DNA of 64,000 bases from Pseudomonas sp. JUb42 (GCF_024807945.1 NZ_JANUFD010000013.1:1-64000), one strand, 5' to 3'. Positions 34,274 to 43,523 are shown, counted from the stretch's first letter. Program-made: numbers and translations. Notes: a model not told the origin generated them from the sequence alone.

Positions 34274-35185
34274 ATGGCCTTGCATATCAACACACCGCTG
34301 CTCGAATCCCGCGCCCTGAGCGAGCGCGCCGGTTATTCCGTGTGGCTGAAACTCGATGCCCTGCAGCCGCCCGGCTCGTTCAAGATTCGCGGTGTGGGGC
34401 ATGCCTGTGAAGTCCACCATGCTCGCGGCGCCAAGCGCTTCATTTCGTCTTCGGGCGGTAATGCCGGGTTGGCGGTGGCGTATGCCGGGCGGGTGTTGGC
34501 TGTGCCGGTGACAGTGGTGGTGCCGCAAACCACTACGCAGCGCGCGCAGGATTTGTTGCGTCTCGAACAGGCCGAGGTGATCGTGCACGGCGCGTCCTGG
34601 CAGGAGGCCAATGCCCTGGCCCAGACTCTGGTGACGGATGCCGATGCCTTTATCCACCCTTTCGACGATCCACTGCTGTGGACCGGCCATGCCACGCTGA
34701 TAGACGAAGTCGCGGCGGCCGGGCTCAAGCCGGATGCAGTGGTCTTGTCGGTGGGCGGCGGCGGCCTGTTGTCGGGGATGATCGAGGGGCTGCACCGCAA
34801 TGGCTGGCAGGACGTACCGGTGTATGCGGTGGAAACCACGGGCGCGGCGTCCTTTCACGCGGCGGTGCAGGCCGGGGAGGCGGTGGAGATCGCGGCGATT
34901 ACTTCGGTGGCGACTTCCCTTGGCGCCAAACGGGTCTGCGAGCAGGCGGTGGCGAGCCTGAGGGATCACCGAATCCACAGCATCGTGGTGTCGGATGCCG
35001 AGGCGCTTGATGCGTGTGAGCAATTCCTCAGCGACCACCGTGTGCTGGTCGAACCTGCCTGCGGTGCTGCGCTGGCCCTGGCCTATCACCCGGAAAAACT
35101 TCAGGTCCGGGGCAAAGTGCTGTTTATCGTCTGCGGCGGTGCGACGGCAACCCTTGAGCAGATTCGGGCCTGGGCCAAAGCCTGA
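34274..35185 (+). CDS. PLP-dependent serine/threonine dehydratase-like enzyme
   Basis: A 303-residue fold-type II PLP enzyme. The cofactor lysine is K37 in PPGSFKIRG, the SSGGNAG loop is at 59-65, and the phosphate-binding glycines are in SVGGGGLLSGM. The arrangement matches L-serine or L-threonine ammonia-lyases that lack a regulatory ACT domain, giving pyruvate or 2-oxobutyrate plus ammonia. The closest match by pattern is the L-serine dehydratase/racemase group. It ends back-to-back with the convergent gene at 35186, with no spacer. Confidence 0.88.
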   Translation: MALHINTPLLESRALSERAGYSVWLKLDALQPPGSFKIRGVGHACEVHHARGAKRFISSSGGNAGLAVAYAGRVLAVPVTVVVPQTTTQRAQDLLRLEQAEVIVHGASWQEANALAQTLVTDADAFIHPFDDPLLWTGHATLIDEVAAAGLKPDAVVLSVGGGGLLSGMIEGLHRNGWQDVPVYAVETTGAASFHAAVQAGEAVEIAAITSVATSLGAKRVCEQAVASLRDHRIHSIVVSDAEALDACEQFLSDHRVLVEPACGAALALAYHPEKLQVRGKVLFIVCGGATATLEQIRAWAKA

Positions 35186-36139
35186 TCATCGCTGGCTGAG
35201 CCAGGGTGTTTGCGGGCTCCAGAAGATGATGTCGACGCCCAGATAATCCTCGGCGAAACGAACGAATTCTTCGCGGGTGAAGGGCGCGCCGGACTTTGGA
35301 TTGGTGTAGGTCAGGGTCGGTTCCTGCACCGCCATGGCGACCTGTTCCAGTCGCGGCTTGTAGCGATTGAAGAACGGGTAGGTGTTGTTCATATGGGCTT
35401 TTCTGTAGGGCACGATATCCGGGCCGCCGAGGCCGATGCGATTGCTTGCCGCGAACTCGAACAGGCGCGACATATAGCGCTGGTCGTCATTCCATTCGCA
35501 GGGAAAGAAGTTGACGTACTGCACCACAGGGGACTGTTTGAAGGCGTTGCGGGCGAAGCGGATGTTGTCCAGCGTCGCGGCGAAGTAGCCCTCGCAGGTG
35601 AAGCCGGAGGACGCATCATTCACATCAATATCGATAGCCGTTTCCGGCAAATTCATACCGGCGATGCGGCCATCGAATGACGTCGCCAGGGCAGCCAGCA
35701 ACGCCTGGAAACGCGCCCGCACACCGGGTTGCCATTGCATCGCCACCCAGCCCTGGCCTTCGGGCATGCCTTCACCGGCATTGTCCGATTGCGCGACCAG
35801 CCCGCCGTGATAGACCGGCTCCTGTTGCAGATAAAGCGGGATATTGCGGGCGTCGGGATCGAAGAAACGATCCTGTATCTGGATGAACAGTTTCTTGTCG
35901 CGGGCGGTCAGGTGAGCCAGGTCTTTTTCGATGGCGGAAAAGTCGTACTGGCCTTGGGCGTTTTCCAGCCGCTTCCACGAGTAGACAATCTGCACCCCTT
36001 CGATATCGGGGCGTGCCAACAATGTCTCAAGTTGATCAAGCTCGCCGGATGAGGTGTAGAGATAGTGCTTTGGCGGGGCCGCCAAGACGTTGCCGATGCC
36101 AATGATCAGCAGGGCAATGAGGGTGATGAGGCTGCGCAT
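35186..36139 (-). CDS. Secreted TIM-barrel glycosidase-like hypothetical protein
   Basis: A 317-residue protein with a signal peptide (MRSLITLIALLIIGIGNVLA-A). The mature part reads like a glycoside-hydrolase TIM barrel: EGVQIVYSWKRLENAQGQYD with F-x-x-I-E after it, KKLFIQIQDRFF, GMNLPETAIDID with a candidate catalytic glutamate, and a C-terminal FVRFAEDYLGVDIIFW. The pattern IxWxxxEPxxGxYxF is typical of retaining beta-glycosidases. The substrate is unknown and no carbohydrate genes adjoin. Confidence 0.7.
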   Translation of the reverse strand: MRSLITLIALLIIGIGNVLAAPPKHYLYTSSGELDQLETLLARPDIEGVQIVYSWKRLENAQGQYDFSAIEKDLAHLTARDKKLFIQIQDRFFDPDARNIPLYLQQEPVYHGGLVAQSDNAGEGMPEGQGWVAMQWQPGVRARFQALLAALATSFDGRIAGMNLPETAIDIDVNDASSGFTCEGYFAATLDNIRFARNAFKQSPVVQYVNFFPCEWNDDQRYMSRLFEFAASNRIGLGGPDIVPYRKAHMNNTYPFFNRYKPRLEQVAMAVQEPTLTYTNPKSGAPFTREEFVRFAEDYLGVDIIFWSPQTPWLSQR

Positions 36140-36272
36140 TTTTCACATCCCTGGCAGTGGGTAAGGGATGTTTTATAGGTGATTATGCGGTGGAATGTGC
36201 GGTATGGGGATATCGCAAGGCGACGAGTTTTGCAAAGGCCAATTTGTGTAGCCCATTTTGTGGCAGCCACTT

Positions 36273-36361
36273 GTGGGAGCGAATTCATTCGCGAAGAGGC
36301 CGGTACTTCCGATAGAAATCGTCGTCGGGAATGCCGCTTTCGCGAATGAATTCGCTCCCAC
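36273..36361. repeat. REP-type inverted repeat, family B
   Basis: GTGGGAGCGAATTCATTCGC and GCGAATGAATTCGCTCCCAC, perfect complements with a 49-nt centre. Confidence 0.9.
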
Positions 36362-36409
36362 AGAATTGGCTCCCACAAAAAATATGCTCATTTCATCTTG
36401 CGATGACGA

Positions 36410-36754
36410 TCAGGCAAAAACGAAATACTTGCGCACGGTCTCGACCACTTCCCAAGTCCCTTTGAAGCCTGGCTCGATGATGAACTTGTCGCCGGCTTTC
36501 AGGTGGATCGGGTCTTTACCTTCCGGGGTCAGGACGCAGTAGCCTTCCTGGAAGTCGCAGTATTCCCACTTGGTGTATTCCACGTACCACTTGCCTGGGG
36601 TGCAGATCCAGGTGCCCATGATCTTTTCGCCGTCAGCGGAGGTGTAGCAGTTGAGGTTGACGGTGTGCGGGTCGCCCGCGAGTTTTTCCCACTTGCAGGC
36701 ATCGACGACGGGCAGTGGGTGGGTATCGCGCAGGATGGTAATCAGGTTAGACAT
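36410..36754 (-). CDS. Cupin-domain protein (EutQ/DUF861-like)
   Basis: A 114-residue single-domain cupin, of the (S)-ureidoglycine aminohydrolase/DUF861 type: GTWICTPGKWYVEYTKWEYC, GYCVLTPEGKDPIHLKAGDK and a final PGFKGTWEVVETVRKYFV. Small-molecule binding or an enzymatic role is likely but cannot be specified. Its start faces the LysR-type gene 106 nt upstream on the same strand, so joint transcription is possible. Confidence 0.85.
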   Translation of the reverse strand: MSNLITILRDTHPLPVVDACKWEKLAGDPHTVNLNCYTSADGEKIMGTWICTPGKWYVEYTKWEYCDFQEGYCVLTPEGKDPIHLKAGDKFIIEPGFKGTWEVVETVRKYFVFA

Positions 36755-36859
36755 GACAGCTCCAGATCAGTGGCGCAAATTGCGTGCGCCCACCATAGGC
36801 CGGATAGGGCAGGGTCAGTTGTCTGAACTCGACATCGGGTTGTCCATAAACGCTGGTTT

Positions 36860-37744
36860 TCAGCCTTGTTTCAGTGCGTCCAGCAAGACCCTGGCATAAC
36901 CCGGCAAGGCGTTGAAGTCGCGGGCGCACAGCAGCAATCGGCGCTGCGCCCAGGGATCGTTCAACGCCACGCTCTGGAACGGGCGCGGCGTTTGCCAACG
37001 CTGTAACACGACCTGCGGCATCACACTTAAGCCGACACCCCTGGCAACCATGCGCATGGCCGCGTCGAAGCCTTCGGCGCGCACGCGAATTTTCAGGCGG
37101 CGGCCGACGTGCAGTGACTGTTCTTCCAGGTACAGGGCCAATGCGCTATTGGCGCTCATGCCAACGAATTCGTGGTCCAGGGCCTGGCTGAAACTCAGGG
37201 TTTCTTCGCCGGCCAAGGGATGGCCGAGAGGCATCAACAGCGCCAGTGGATCGTCACGAAATGGCAGGGTCTGTAGGTCGCTGGCGTCCACTGCATCGGA
37301 AATGATCCCGATGTCCGCCGCGCCTTGGCGTAGAGCGTGAAGGATGCGCAGGCTTGGGTGCTCTTCCAGTTCGACATCAATCGACGGGTTGCTGACCAGA
37401 AAGTCCGCCAGCAACTCCGGCAGGTGTTCACTCAGGGCTGAACTGTTGCCCAGCAGGCGCACTCGGCCCTTGAAGCCCTTGGCGTAGTCGCCCAGATCCG
37501 ATTGCATGCGCTCGACCTGTTGCAGGATCAGCCGCGCATGCTGAGCCATAGCCTGGCCCGCTGGCGTCGGCGTGACACCGCGGCGGCCACGTTCGAACAG
37601 CGGGGTATTCAGTGAGGCTTCCAGCGCGCGGACCCTGGCGCTGGCCGAGGCCAGGGACAGGTGGCTGCGATTGGCGGCGGCGGTGATATTGCCGCTTTCC
37701 ACGACTTTGAGGATCAGGCGCAGGTCAGTCAGGTCGAAGTACAT
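36860..37744 (-). CDS. LysR-family transcriptional regulator
   Basis: A 294-residue LysR regulator: HTH at 1-60 (DLTDLRLILKVVESGNITAA then ANRSHLSLASASARVRALEA) and an effector domain (KGRVRLLGNSSALSEHLPEL). It is divergent from the TauE/SafE-type permease at 37828 (83-bp gap) and is its likely regulator; the inducer is unknown. Confidence 0.92.
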   Translation of the reverse strand: MYFDLTDLRLILKVVESGNITAAANRSHLSLASASARVRALEASLNTPLFERGRRGVTPTPAGQAMAQHARLILQQVERMQSDLGDYAKGFKGRVRLLGNSSALSEHLPELLADFLVSNPSIDVELEEHPSLRILHALRQGAADIGIISDAVDASDLQTLPFRDDPLALLMPLGHPLAGEETLSFSQALDHEFVGMSANSALALYLEEQSLHVGRRLKIRVRAEGFDAAMRMVARGVGLSVMPQVVLQRWQTPRPFQSVALNDPWAQRRLLLCARDFNALPGYARVLLDALKQG

Positions 37745-37827
37745 GTCGATCAGCCTATGGCAGAAACTGAGGCTGGCTCAGTATATGGCAGATTTTCAAT
37801 GCGTGCGGTGGCAGCCATGATGAGGCC

Positions 37828-38592
37828 ATGAACGCACTGATCGAACACTATCAAATACTGGGTTGGGGTCTGTCGGCACTTGTGCTGGGCACCTTTCTGC
37901 TGGCCGGCACGGTCAAGGGTGTGATCGGCCTCGGCCTGCCGACAGTGGCCATGGGCTTGTTGGGCCTGGCTATGCTTCCGGCTCAGGCAGCGGCGCTGTT
38001 GATCATTCCATCGACGGTGACCAACGTCTGGCAGTTGGCGATCGGCGGGCAGTTGCGGCCGTTGCTCAAGCGCCTGTGGCCGCTGCTGACCATGGTAGCT
38101 CTCGGCACCGGAGTGGGCTCATGGCTGTTGGGCATGAGTGCGGGGCCGACCATGAGCCGGGCGCTGGGAGCAGCATTGCTGTTGTATGCGCTGTCTGCCC
38201 TGTGTTTGCCGCAACTGCATGTGCCCCAGCGGCATGAGCGCTGGCTGGGACCATTATGTGGGTTTTTAACTGGCTTGATCAGTTCGGCCACAGGCGTGTT
38301 TGCCATTCCCGTTGTGCCTTATCTGCAGTCCTTGGGGCTTGCCCGCAACCAGTTGGTTCAGGCCCTGGGCCTGGCCTTCACTGTCGGCACCCTGGCCTTG
38401 GCGGCAGGGTTGTTCAGCAACGGTGCTCTGGGCAGCGGCGAGCTGGGTGCTTCACTGCTGGCGCTGATCCCGGCGTTACTGGGCATGTGGCTGGGGCAGT
38501 TGCTGCGCCAGCGCATCAGCGCCCAGGTGTTCAAGCGCCTGTTCCTGCTTGGCGTCGCCGGGCTGGGCCTGCATTTAATGATTAGCGGATGA
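37828..38592 (+). CDS. TauE/SafE-family membrane transporter
   Basis: A 254-residue permease of the sulfite-exporter TauE/SafE family, with about eight membrane segments and the two repeat motifs GTVKGVIGLGLPTVAMGLLG and GFLTGLISSATGVFAIPVVP. These proteins move sulfite or small organosulfur/organic anions. It is controlled in all likelihood by the divergent LysR gene. The end overlaps the convergent monooxygenase-like gene by 18 nt. Confidence 0.92.
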   Translation: MNALIEHYQILGWGLSALVLGTFLLAGTVKGVIGLGLPTVAMGLLGLAMLPAQAAALLIIPSTVTNVWQLAIGGQLRPLLKRLWPLLTMVALGTGVGSWLLGMSAGPTMSRALGAALLLYALSALCLPQLHVPQRHERWLGPLCGFLTGLISSATGVFAIPVVPYLQSLGLARNQLVQALGLAFTVGTLALAAGLFSNGALGSGELGASLLALIPALLGMWLGQLLRQRISAQVFKRLFLLGVAGLGLHLMISG

Positions 38593-38889
38593 CGGGCTGA
38601 TCATGTCGATCAGACGGATCTCGAAATCCCGCTCCAGGTAATACATGCGGTTTTCGAAGAAGCGCGCCATATGCGGCAGCGAGGAGTGCACATCCAGGTG
38701 CGCCCTGGATTGCCAGACTTCGTAGAAGATAAACAGTGCAGGATTCTCGCGGTCGCGCAGCATGTGGTACTCGATGCAGCCATCTTCTTCGCGACTCTGC
38801 TCCACGTACTGACTGAACAGGGCCAGAAACGCGTCCGACTTTTCCGGTTTGGTGTAAGCGTGGAGGATAAAACCGTGCAAGGCGTTCAT
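38575..38889 (-). CDS. Putative quinol monooxygenase (ABM domain)
   Basis: A 104-residue ferredoxin-like dimeric alpha-beta barrel protein of the antibiotic-biosynthesis monooxygenase/YgiN type: GFILHAYTKPEKSDAFLALF, EDGCIEYHMLRDRENPALFI and HLDVHSSLPHM. E. coli YgiN acts on quinols with MdaB, and an mdaB gene starts 196 bp away in divergent orientation, so a shared quinone role is plausible. ATG 38889 aligns with the family start. Confidence 0.88.
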   Translation of the reverse strand: MNALHGFILHAYTKPEKSDAFLALFSQYVEQSREEDGCIEYHMLRDRENPALFIFYEVWQSRAHLDVHSSLPHMARFFENRMYYLERDFEIRLIDMISPSSANH

Positions 38890-39084
38890 GGGACGGGTTC
38901 CTGAAGAAAGAAAGTCGCTGAATGCTAATTCAAGAGTCATGCGATTATTTGTGCCTTTAAGGCAAATATCATTTGCTCCGCCTCTGGTTAATCAGTCGCT
39001 ACTGCATCGTTATCCTGCCGTCACTTTCCTTTACTGACTTCCCGGTCCAGCCCTGTGGGTTTACGGGATAGCGACGAGATCACG

Positions 39085-39675
39085 ATGAAAAAAATCTTGT
39101 TTTTGAATGGCGGCAAGCAGTTCGCTCACTCCGAAGGCCGTTACAACGCCACTCTGCAAGAAGCCGCCGTAGCCTTTATGGACCACGCCGGTTTTGACGT
39201 GAAAGAAACCTTTATCGACGGCGGTTACGACGTCGCCGAAGAAGTGCAGAAGTTTCTCTGGGCCGACGTCATCGTCTGGCAGATGCCGGGTTGGTGGATG
39301 GGCGCGCCGTGGACGGTCAAGAAGTACATCGACGAAGTCTTCACCGAAGGCTATGGCAGCCTGTATGCCAACGACGGCCGTACCCGTTCCGACGCGTCGC
39401 AGAAATACGGCAGCGGCGGTTTGCTGCAAGGTCGCCAGTACATGATTTCCGCGACCTGGAACGCCCCGCAACAAGCCTTCGATGATCCGACCGACTTCTT
39501 CGAAGCCAAGGGCGTTGACGCCGTGTACTTTCCATTCCACAAGGCCAATCAGTTCCTTGGCCTGACCGGTCTGCCGACTTTCCTGGCGGTGGACGTGATG
39601 AAAGTGCCGAATATCGAAGCCGATGTGCAGCGCTATCAGGCGCACCTGGCACAGGTTTTCAATATCAGTGCCTGA
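39085..39675 (+). CDS. mdaB: NADPH:quinone reductase MdaB
   Basis: A 196-residue flavodoxin-fold quinone reductase. Hallmarks are MKKILFLNGGKQFAHSEGRY, WADVIVWQMPGWWMGAPWTV, and FTEGYGSLYANDGRTRSD. It reduces quinones by two electrons in the cytoplasm and so limits redox cycling. ATG 39085 aligns with the family start; an upstream in-frame codon is not supported. The LysR-type gene 75 nt downstream on the same strand may be co-regulated. Confidence 0.93.
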   Translation: MKKILFLNGGKQFAHSEGRYNATLQEAAVAFMDHAGFDVKETFIDGGYDVAEEVQKFLWADVIVWQMPGWWMGAPWTVKKYIDEVFTEGYGSLYANDGRTRSDASQKYGSGGLLQGRQYMISATWNAPQQAFDDPTDFFEAKGVDAVYFPFHKANQFLGLTGLPTFLAVDVMKVPNIEADVQRYQAHLAQVFNISA

Positions 39676-39750
39676 GTAGCCCTGCGATAGTCGGATGTTC
39701 TTTGCTTCAAACACGGCTAACATCCAGCGTGTTTTGAGCGGAGAACAATA

Positions 39751-40647
39751 ATGAAAGCCAGATCCGACGAGCTACAAGTTTTTATTTCTGTCATCGAAAG
39801 TGGCTCTATTTCGGCGGCTGCCGAGCAATTCGGCCAGACGCCTTCGGCCGTGAGTCGCACCTTGTCGCGGCTCGAAGCCAAGCTGGAAACCACCCTGATC
39901 AACCGCACCACGCGGCGCATGGATCTGACCGAGGAGGGCAAGTTCTTCCTCGAGCGTGCGCGGCAGATTCTGGCGCAAATGGAAGACCTCGAAGAGCGTC
40001 TGTCCTTGCGTCAGCAACACCCGGCCGGCCGCCTGCGGATCAATGCGGCATTTCCCTTCATGCTGCATTCGGTGGTGCCCTATGTCGCCGAGTTTCGCCT
40101 GCTGTATCCCGATATCCAGTTGGAGCTGAACAGCAACGATCTGATCATCGACCTGTTGGAACAGAGCACCGACGTCGCCATTCGTATCGGCAGCCTGGCC
40201 GACTCGACCCTGCATGCCCGCTCGTTGGGCAGCAGCCCGCTGAATATCCTTGCCAGCCCCGCTTACCTTGAACAGCACGGCACGCCGCGCCGCGTTCCGG
40301 ACCTGAGCAGTCATACGCTGCTGGGCTTTACCCAGACCGAAACCCTTAACCACTGGCCCCTGCGCCATGCCGAGGGCGATCGCCTGTTTATTCAGCCTGC
40401 GGTCTCGGCCTCGAGCGGCGAAACGCTGCGTCAACTGGCTATTGCCGGGGAGGGGATTGTCTGCCTGTCGCACTTCATGACCCACGACGACATCCGCAAG
40501 GGCCGCCTCAAAGTACTGTTGCCCGACGCCAATAGCGGCTATCGACAGCCGATTCATGCGGTGTACTACCGCAACTCGCAACTGGCCCTGCGGATTCAGT
40601 GCTTTCTGGATTTCATTCAGCAGAAGATGGCGGGGTATGCCGCGTAG
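39751..40647 (+). CDS. LysR-family transcriptional regulator
   Basis: A 298-residue LysR regulator of the DsdC/GcvA-like single-enzyme group: HTH at 1-60 (ELQVFISVIESGSISAAAEQ then FGQTPSAVSRTLSRLEAKLE) and effector domain beginning HPAGRLRINAAFPF. It lies downstream of mdaB on the same strand and could regulate it. It is followed by a family D REP-type repeat. Confidence 0.92.
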   Translation: MKARSDELQVFISVIESGSISAAAEQFGQTPSAVSRTLSRLEAKLETTLINRTTRRMDLTEEGKFFLERARQILAQMEDLEERLSLRQQHPAGRLRINAAFPFMLHSVVPYVAEFRLLYPDIQLELNSNDLIIDLLEQSTDVAIRIGSLADSTLHARSLGSSPLNILASPAYLEQHGTPRRVPDLSSHTLLGFTQTETLNHWPLRHAEGDRLFIQPAVSASSGETLRQLAIAGEGIVCLSHFMTHDDIRKGRLKVLLPDANSGYRQPIHAVYYRNSQLALRIQCFLDFIQQKMAGYAA

Positions 40648-40663
40648 AGCGCATTACCAAATT

Positions 40664-40769
40664 GTGGGAGCCGGCTTGTCGGATCGCCGCACCGTGGCGA
40701 TCAAGTGCGAAGCGCTCGCACGAGCGGCGGTGACTGACCTGACGCCATCGCCAGCAAGCCGGCTCCCAC
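40664..40769. repeat. REP-type inverted repeat, family D
   Basis: GTGGGAGCCGGCTTGTCGGA and GCAAGCCGGCTCCCAC, with inner ATCGCCGCACCGTGGCGATC then AAGTGCG. It is largely the inverted version of the copy at 24068-24173. Confidence 0.85.
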
Positions 40770-40889
40770 CATACAGGTCTATGTTCGACAGGCCTTTACC
40801 GATTATTTACCCTCTCAGCCCCTTGCCGTTCAGCTTGCTGCGGTTAGGCTGGCGCATCGCCTGTCCCGACCTTTTATCGAGATAACCCT

Positions 40890-42044
40890 GTGAAGTTCAT
40901 TCCTGTTCAATATCGCCTGGCCACGGCTGTCCTGCTGGGGACTTTGGGCCTGTTATCCGCCTGTTCTAGTACGCCTACCGATCCGCGCATCAAGTTCAAC
41001 GAGCAGCTCGATGAGGACCTCGGCACTGCCTATAAGTCGCCTCGCCAGCAGGTAACCGGTTGGGCGGCAGACTGGGATTTGGCCGGGCAATCGGTCGAGG
41101 TGGCCTCGCAGGCTCCGGCGACGGCGGGCCCGGTGCCGCTGATCATCTATCTGCCGGGGCTGGGTGAGGCGGCCACGGCCGGTGAGCAGTGGCGGCGGGC
41201 TTGGGCGCAGGCCGGTTATGCCGTGTTGTCGATTCAGGATCAGAACGACGGACCGGATATCTACGCCAGTGGCCTGGCTCTGGCCGGTGACTTTCATAGC
41301 CTGGCGGCCTATCGCTATGCCGACTCGGCATTGCAGCGGCGCCTGGTTACGGTGCAGAAAGTGATCAGCGAAGCGCGCAGCCGCGCCGCCAAGGGTGATG
41401 CGCAACTGGCGGCCATCGACTGGAATCAGGTGGTATTCGCCGGTTTTGACCTCGGCGCGCAAACCGCCGTCGCCATGGCGATGAACCCGGCAGCCGTGCA
41501 AGTGCAGCCCAAGGCGCTGCTGTTGCTCAGCCCTTACGCCGAAGCCGGGGCCGATCCGGCGCAGTTCGCCAAGGTAACGGTGCCGGTGTTGTCGCTGACC
41601 GGGCAGAATGACGAAGACCCGTTCAACTGGGTCAACACTTACCACCTGCGTCAGGTGGTCGGTGACTCGGTGAATGTCGCCGGGAGTTATCAGGTGGACC
41701 TGAACCGGGCCACTCACAAAACCCTTTCCGGCACGGAACTGGTGAGTGCGCCGAAGCCGGATAGCAAGACCGCCAGGCTGCCCGAGGCTACCGATAGCGG
41801 CAGCAAACAAGCTCATGGCGGCGGCAAGGGCCGCAGCCGCGGCGCACCTTCGCGAGGGGCCAATGGTCCGTCGGCCGGTGAGCCACCGACTGATCCGAAG
41901 CAGGTTGCCGCGATTCAGGCGATTAGCCTGGCGTTTCTCGACAGCCAGCTCAAGCGTGCGCCGGGGGCGGCGGACTGGTTGCACAGGGGGGCAACGGGCT
42001 GGCTTGGCGATGCCGGGCGGTTGAAGGAAAAAGTCGGGCGCTGA
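40890..42044 (+). CDS. Alpha/beta-hydrolase-fold lipoprotein with Asp at the nucleophile elbow
   Basis: A 384-residue protein with a lipoprotein signal (LLGTLGLLSAC, acylated Cys near residue 25). The body follows the alpha/beta-hydrolase plan: VPLIIYLPGLGEAATAG (oxyanion region), AGYAVLSIQDQ, then the elbow G185-F-D187-L-G189 where active esterases have Ser (or Cys in dienelactone hydrolases). LSLTGQNDEDPF and ATHKTL could be acid and base positions. A low-complexity Gly/Ser/Arg linker (about 300-335) precedes a short helical end. The start is GTG 40890, with a weak upstream site. Catalytic status is uncertain. Confidence 0.78.
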   Translation: MKFIPVQYRLATAVLLGTLGLLSACSSTPTDPRIKFNEQLDEDLGTAYKSPRQQVTGWAADWDLAGQSVEVASQAPATAGPVPLIIYLPGLGEAATAGEQWRRAWAQAGYAVLSIQDQNDGPDIYASGLALAGDFHSLAAYRYADSALQRRLVTVQKVISEARSRAAKGDAQLAAIDWNQVVFAGFDLGAQTAVAMAMNPAAVQVQPKALLLLSPYAEAGADPAQFAKVTVPVLSLTGQNDEDPFNWVNTYHLRQVVGDSVNVAGSYQVDLNRATHKTLSGTELVSAPKPDSKTARLPEATDSGSKQAHGGGKGRSRGAPSRGANGPSAGEPPTDPKQVAAIQAISLAFLDSQLKRAPGAADWLHRGATGWLGDAGRLKEKVGR

Positions 42045-42385
42045 TTGCTGAGTTTGGCAGGCGTCAATCTGCGGGGGTGATTGCTGTGGGAGCGAATTCT
42101 GTGGGAGCGAATTCATTCGCGAAGAGGCCAGTGAATTCACCTCCTTTTCGCGGATAAATCCGCTCCCACAGTAGCGCGTGCATATCGTCGGATCTGTGGG
42201 AGCGGATTCATCCGCGAAGGGGCTGCTCTGGCTTTACAGCAAACATAGAATCTCCCACACGGTGCGCCTACTCACCGTTATTTGTGACCTCTACGCAACA
42301 TTCATTTGGCCTGACATGACTTTTTCAGGGGTAATACCTGCTTGATACTGGGGGCAACTGTTACTCACCCCTGAGGAGTCATCCC
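42045..42385. other. Intergenic region, 341 nt, with tandem REP-type repeats
   Basis: Apart from the repeats at 42086-42230, nothing is recognised except a plausible promoter before 42386, with TGAGGAG at 42371-42377 as the ribosome site. Confidence 0.6.
42086..42230. repeat. REP-type cluster, family B (complete copy plus two half copies)
   Basis: A truncated GTGGGAGCGAATTC (42086) precedes a full element 42101-42169 (GTGGGAGCGAATTCATTCGC ... GCGGATAAATCCGCTCCCAC). A third half, GTGGGAGCGGATTCATCCGC, follows at about 42196. Compensating changes (GAATTC against GGATTC/ATCCGC) keep the stems. Confidence 0.85.
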
Positions 42386-43279
42386 ATGAAGATTTTCATT
42401 ACAGGCGCTGCCGGTTTTATCGGCGGCTCCATTGCCACCGCCCTGGTCAAGCAGGGTCATCAAGTCACCGGTCTGGTGCGCAATGCCGAGCAGGAAGCTG
42501 AAATGCTGAGCCTGGGCATCACGCCGATCACCGGCACCCTGGACGACAGCGGCTTGCTCTGCGAGCAGGCGCGCCAGGCCGATGCGGTGATCAATGCCGC
42601 CAGCAGCGACCATCGCGGCGCAGTAGATGCGTTGATCGCCGGTTTGCAAGGCTCGGACAAGGTGTTCCTGCATACCAGCGGTTCGAGCATCGTCGGTGAT
42701 GCATCGGGCGGTAAAGGCAGCGACGTTATTTATTACGAAGGCCAGTTGCCCGAGCCGACTGTCGACAAGGCCGCGCGGGTCGCCATCGACAATTTAGTGC
42801 TCGATGCCGCCAAGCGGGGGGTACGTTCGGCGGTGATCTGCAACACCCTGATCTACGGCCATAGCCTGGGCGTGAAACGCGACAGCGTGCAGTTGCCCCG
42901 CTTGCTCAAGCAGGCGCAGAAAAGCGGCGTCGTCCGTCACGTCGGCAGCGGCCAGAATATCTGGTCCAACGTGCATATCGAGGACGTAGTAGCGCTCTAT
43001 AGCCTGGCGCTTGCGAAGAACCCGGCGGGTACGTTCTATTTCGTCGAAAGTGGCGAGGCGGCGTTTGCCGATATGAGCAATGCCATCGCCAAAGCCCTGA
43101 ACCTCGGCCCGGCCCAGGACTGGCCGCTCAAGGATGCCGAAGCAGAGTGGGGTTATGAGATGGCCAATTACGGCCTGGGCTCCAATAGCCGGGTGCGCGG
43201 CAAGAATGCCCGTGAGCTGCTGGGGTGGGTGCCCAAGCGTACCGATGTGACCGAGTGGATTCTCAACGAGATGCTGTAA
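42386..43279 (+). CDS. NAD(P)-dependent SDR/epimerase-family oxidoreductase
   Basis: A 297-residue extended/atypical SDR: GAAGFIGGSIATALVKQGHQ (dinucleotide fold at residues 7-13), VINAASSDHRGAVDALIAGL, and an active-site region YYEGQLP near residue 115-121 where the classical YxxxK is not obvious. NTLIYGHSLGVKRDS and the C-terminal RGKNARELLGWVPKRTDVTE match this group. The substrate is unknown; apparently monocistronic. Confidence 0.88.
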   Translation: MKIFITGAAGFIGGSIATALVKQGHQVTGLVRNAEQEAEMLSLGITPITGTLDDSGLLCEQARQADAVINAASSDHRGAVDALIAGLQGSDKVFLHTSGSSIVGDASGGKGSDVIYYEGQLPEPTVDKAARVAIDNLVLDAAKRGVRSAVICNTLIYGHSLGVKRDSVQLPRLLKQAQKSGVVRHVGSGQNIWSNVHIEDVVALYSLALAKNPAGTFYFVESGEAAFADMSNAIAKALNLGPAQDWPLKDAEAEWGYEMANYGLGSNSRVRGKNARELLGWVPKRTDVTEWILNEML

Positions 43280-43360
43280 CTGATTCAGTGGTAGACCCGC
43301 CCCGTCTAAGACGCCGTGCTGTCACGCAGCAAACACTAACCGGGGCAGGGGGCAAATCTT

Positions 43361-43523
43361 GTGGGAGCGAATTCATTCGCGAAGAGGCCGGTACATTCGA
43401 CGCACTTTCATCGTCTGGCACACTGCTTTCGCGAATGAATTCGCTCCCACAGAGTCTTTGTCAGTACATCCGATACATTTCTGTATCTGAAATACCGCCT
43501 TCGCGGGCAAGCCTCGCTCCCAC
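43361..43523. repeat. REP-type repeat, family B, followed by half of family A
   Basis: 43361-43450 is a full family B palindrome (GTGGGAGCGAATTCATTCGC ... GCGAATGAATTCGCTCCCAC). 43500-43523 is one arm of family A (TTCGCGGGCAAGCCTCGCTC then CCAC). Between convergent SDR and prfC genes. Confidence 0.85.

Noticed and set aside
42086..42230. Repeats resembling a CRISPR array
   Set aside because: Units are palindromic REP-type arms with unequal spacing, and no cas genes are present.
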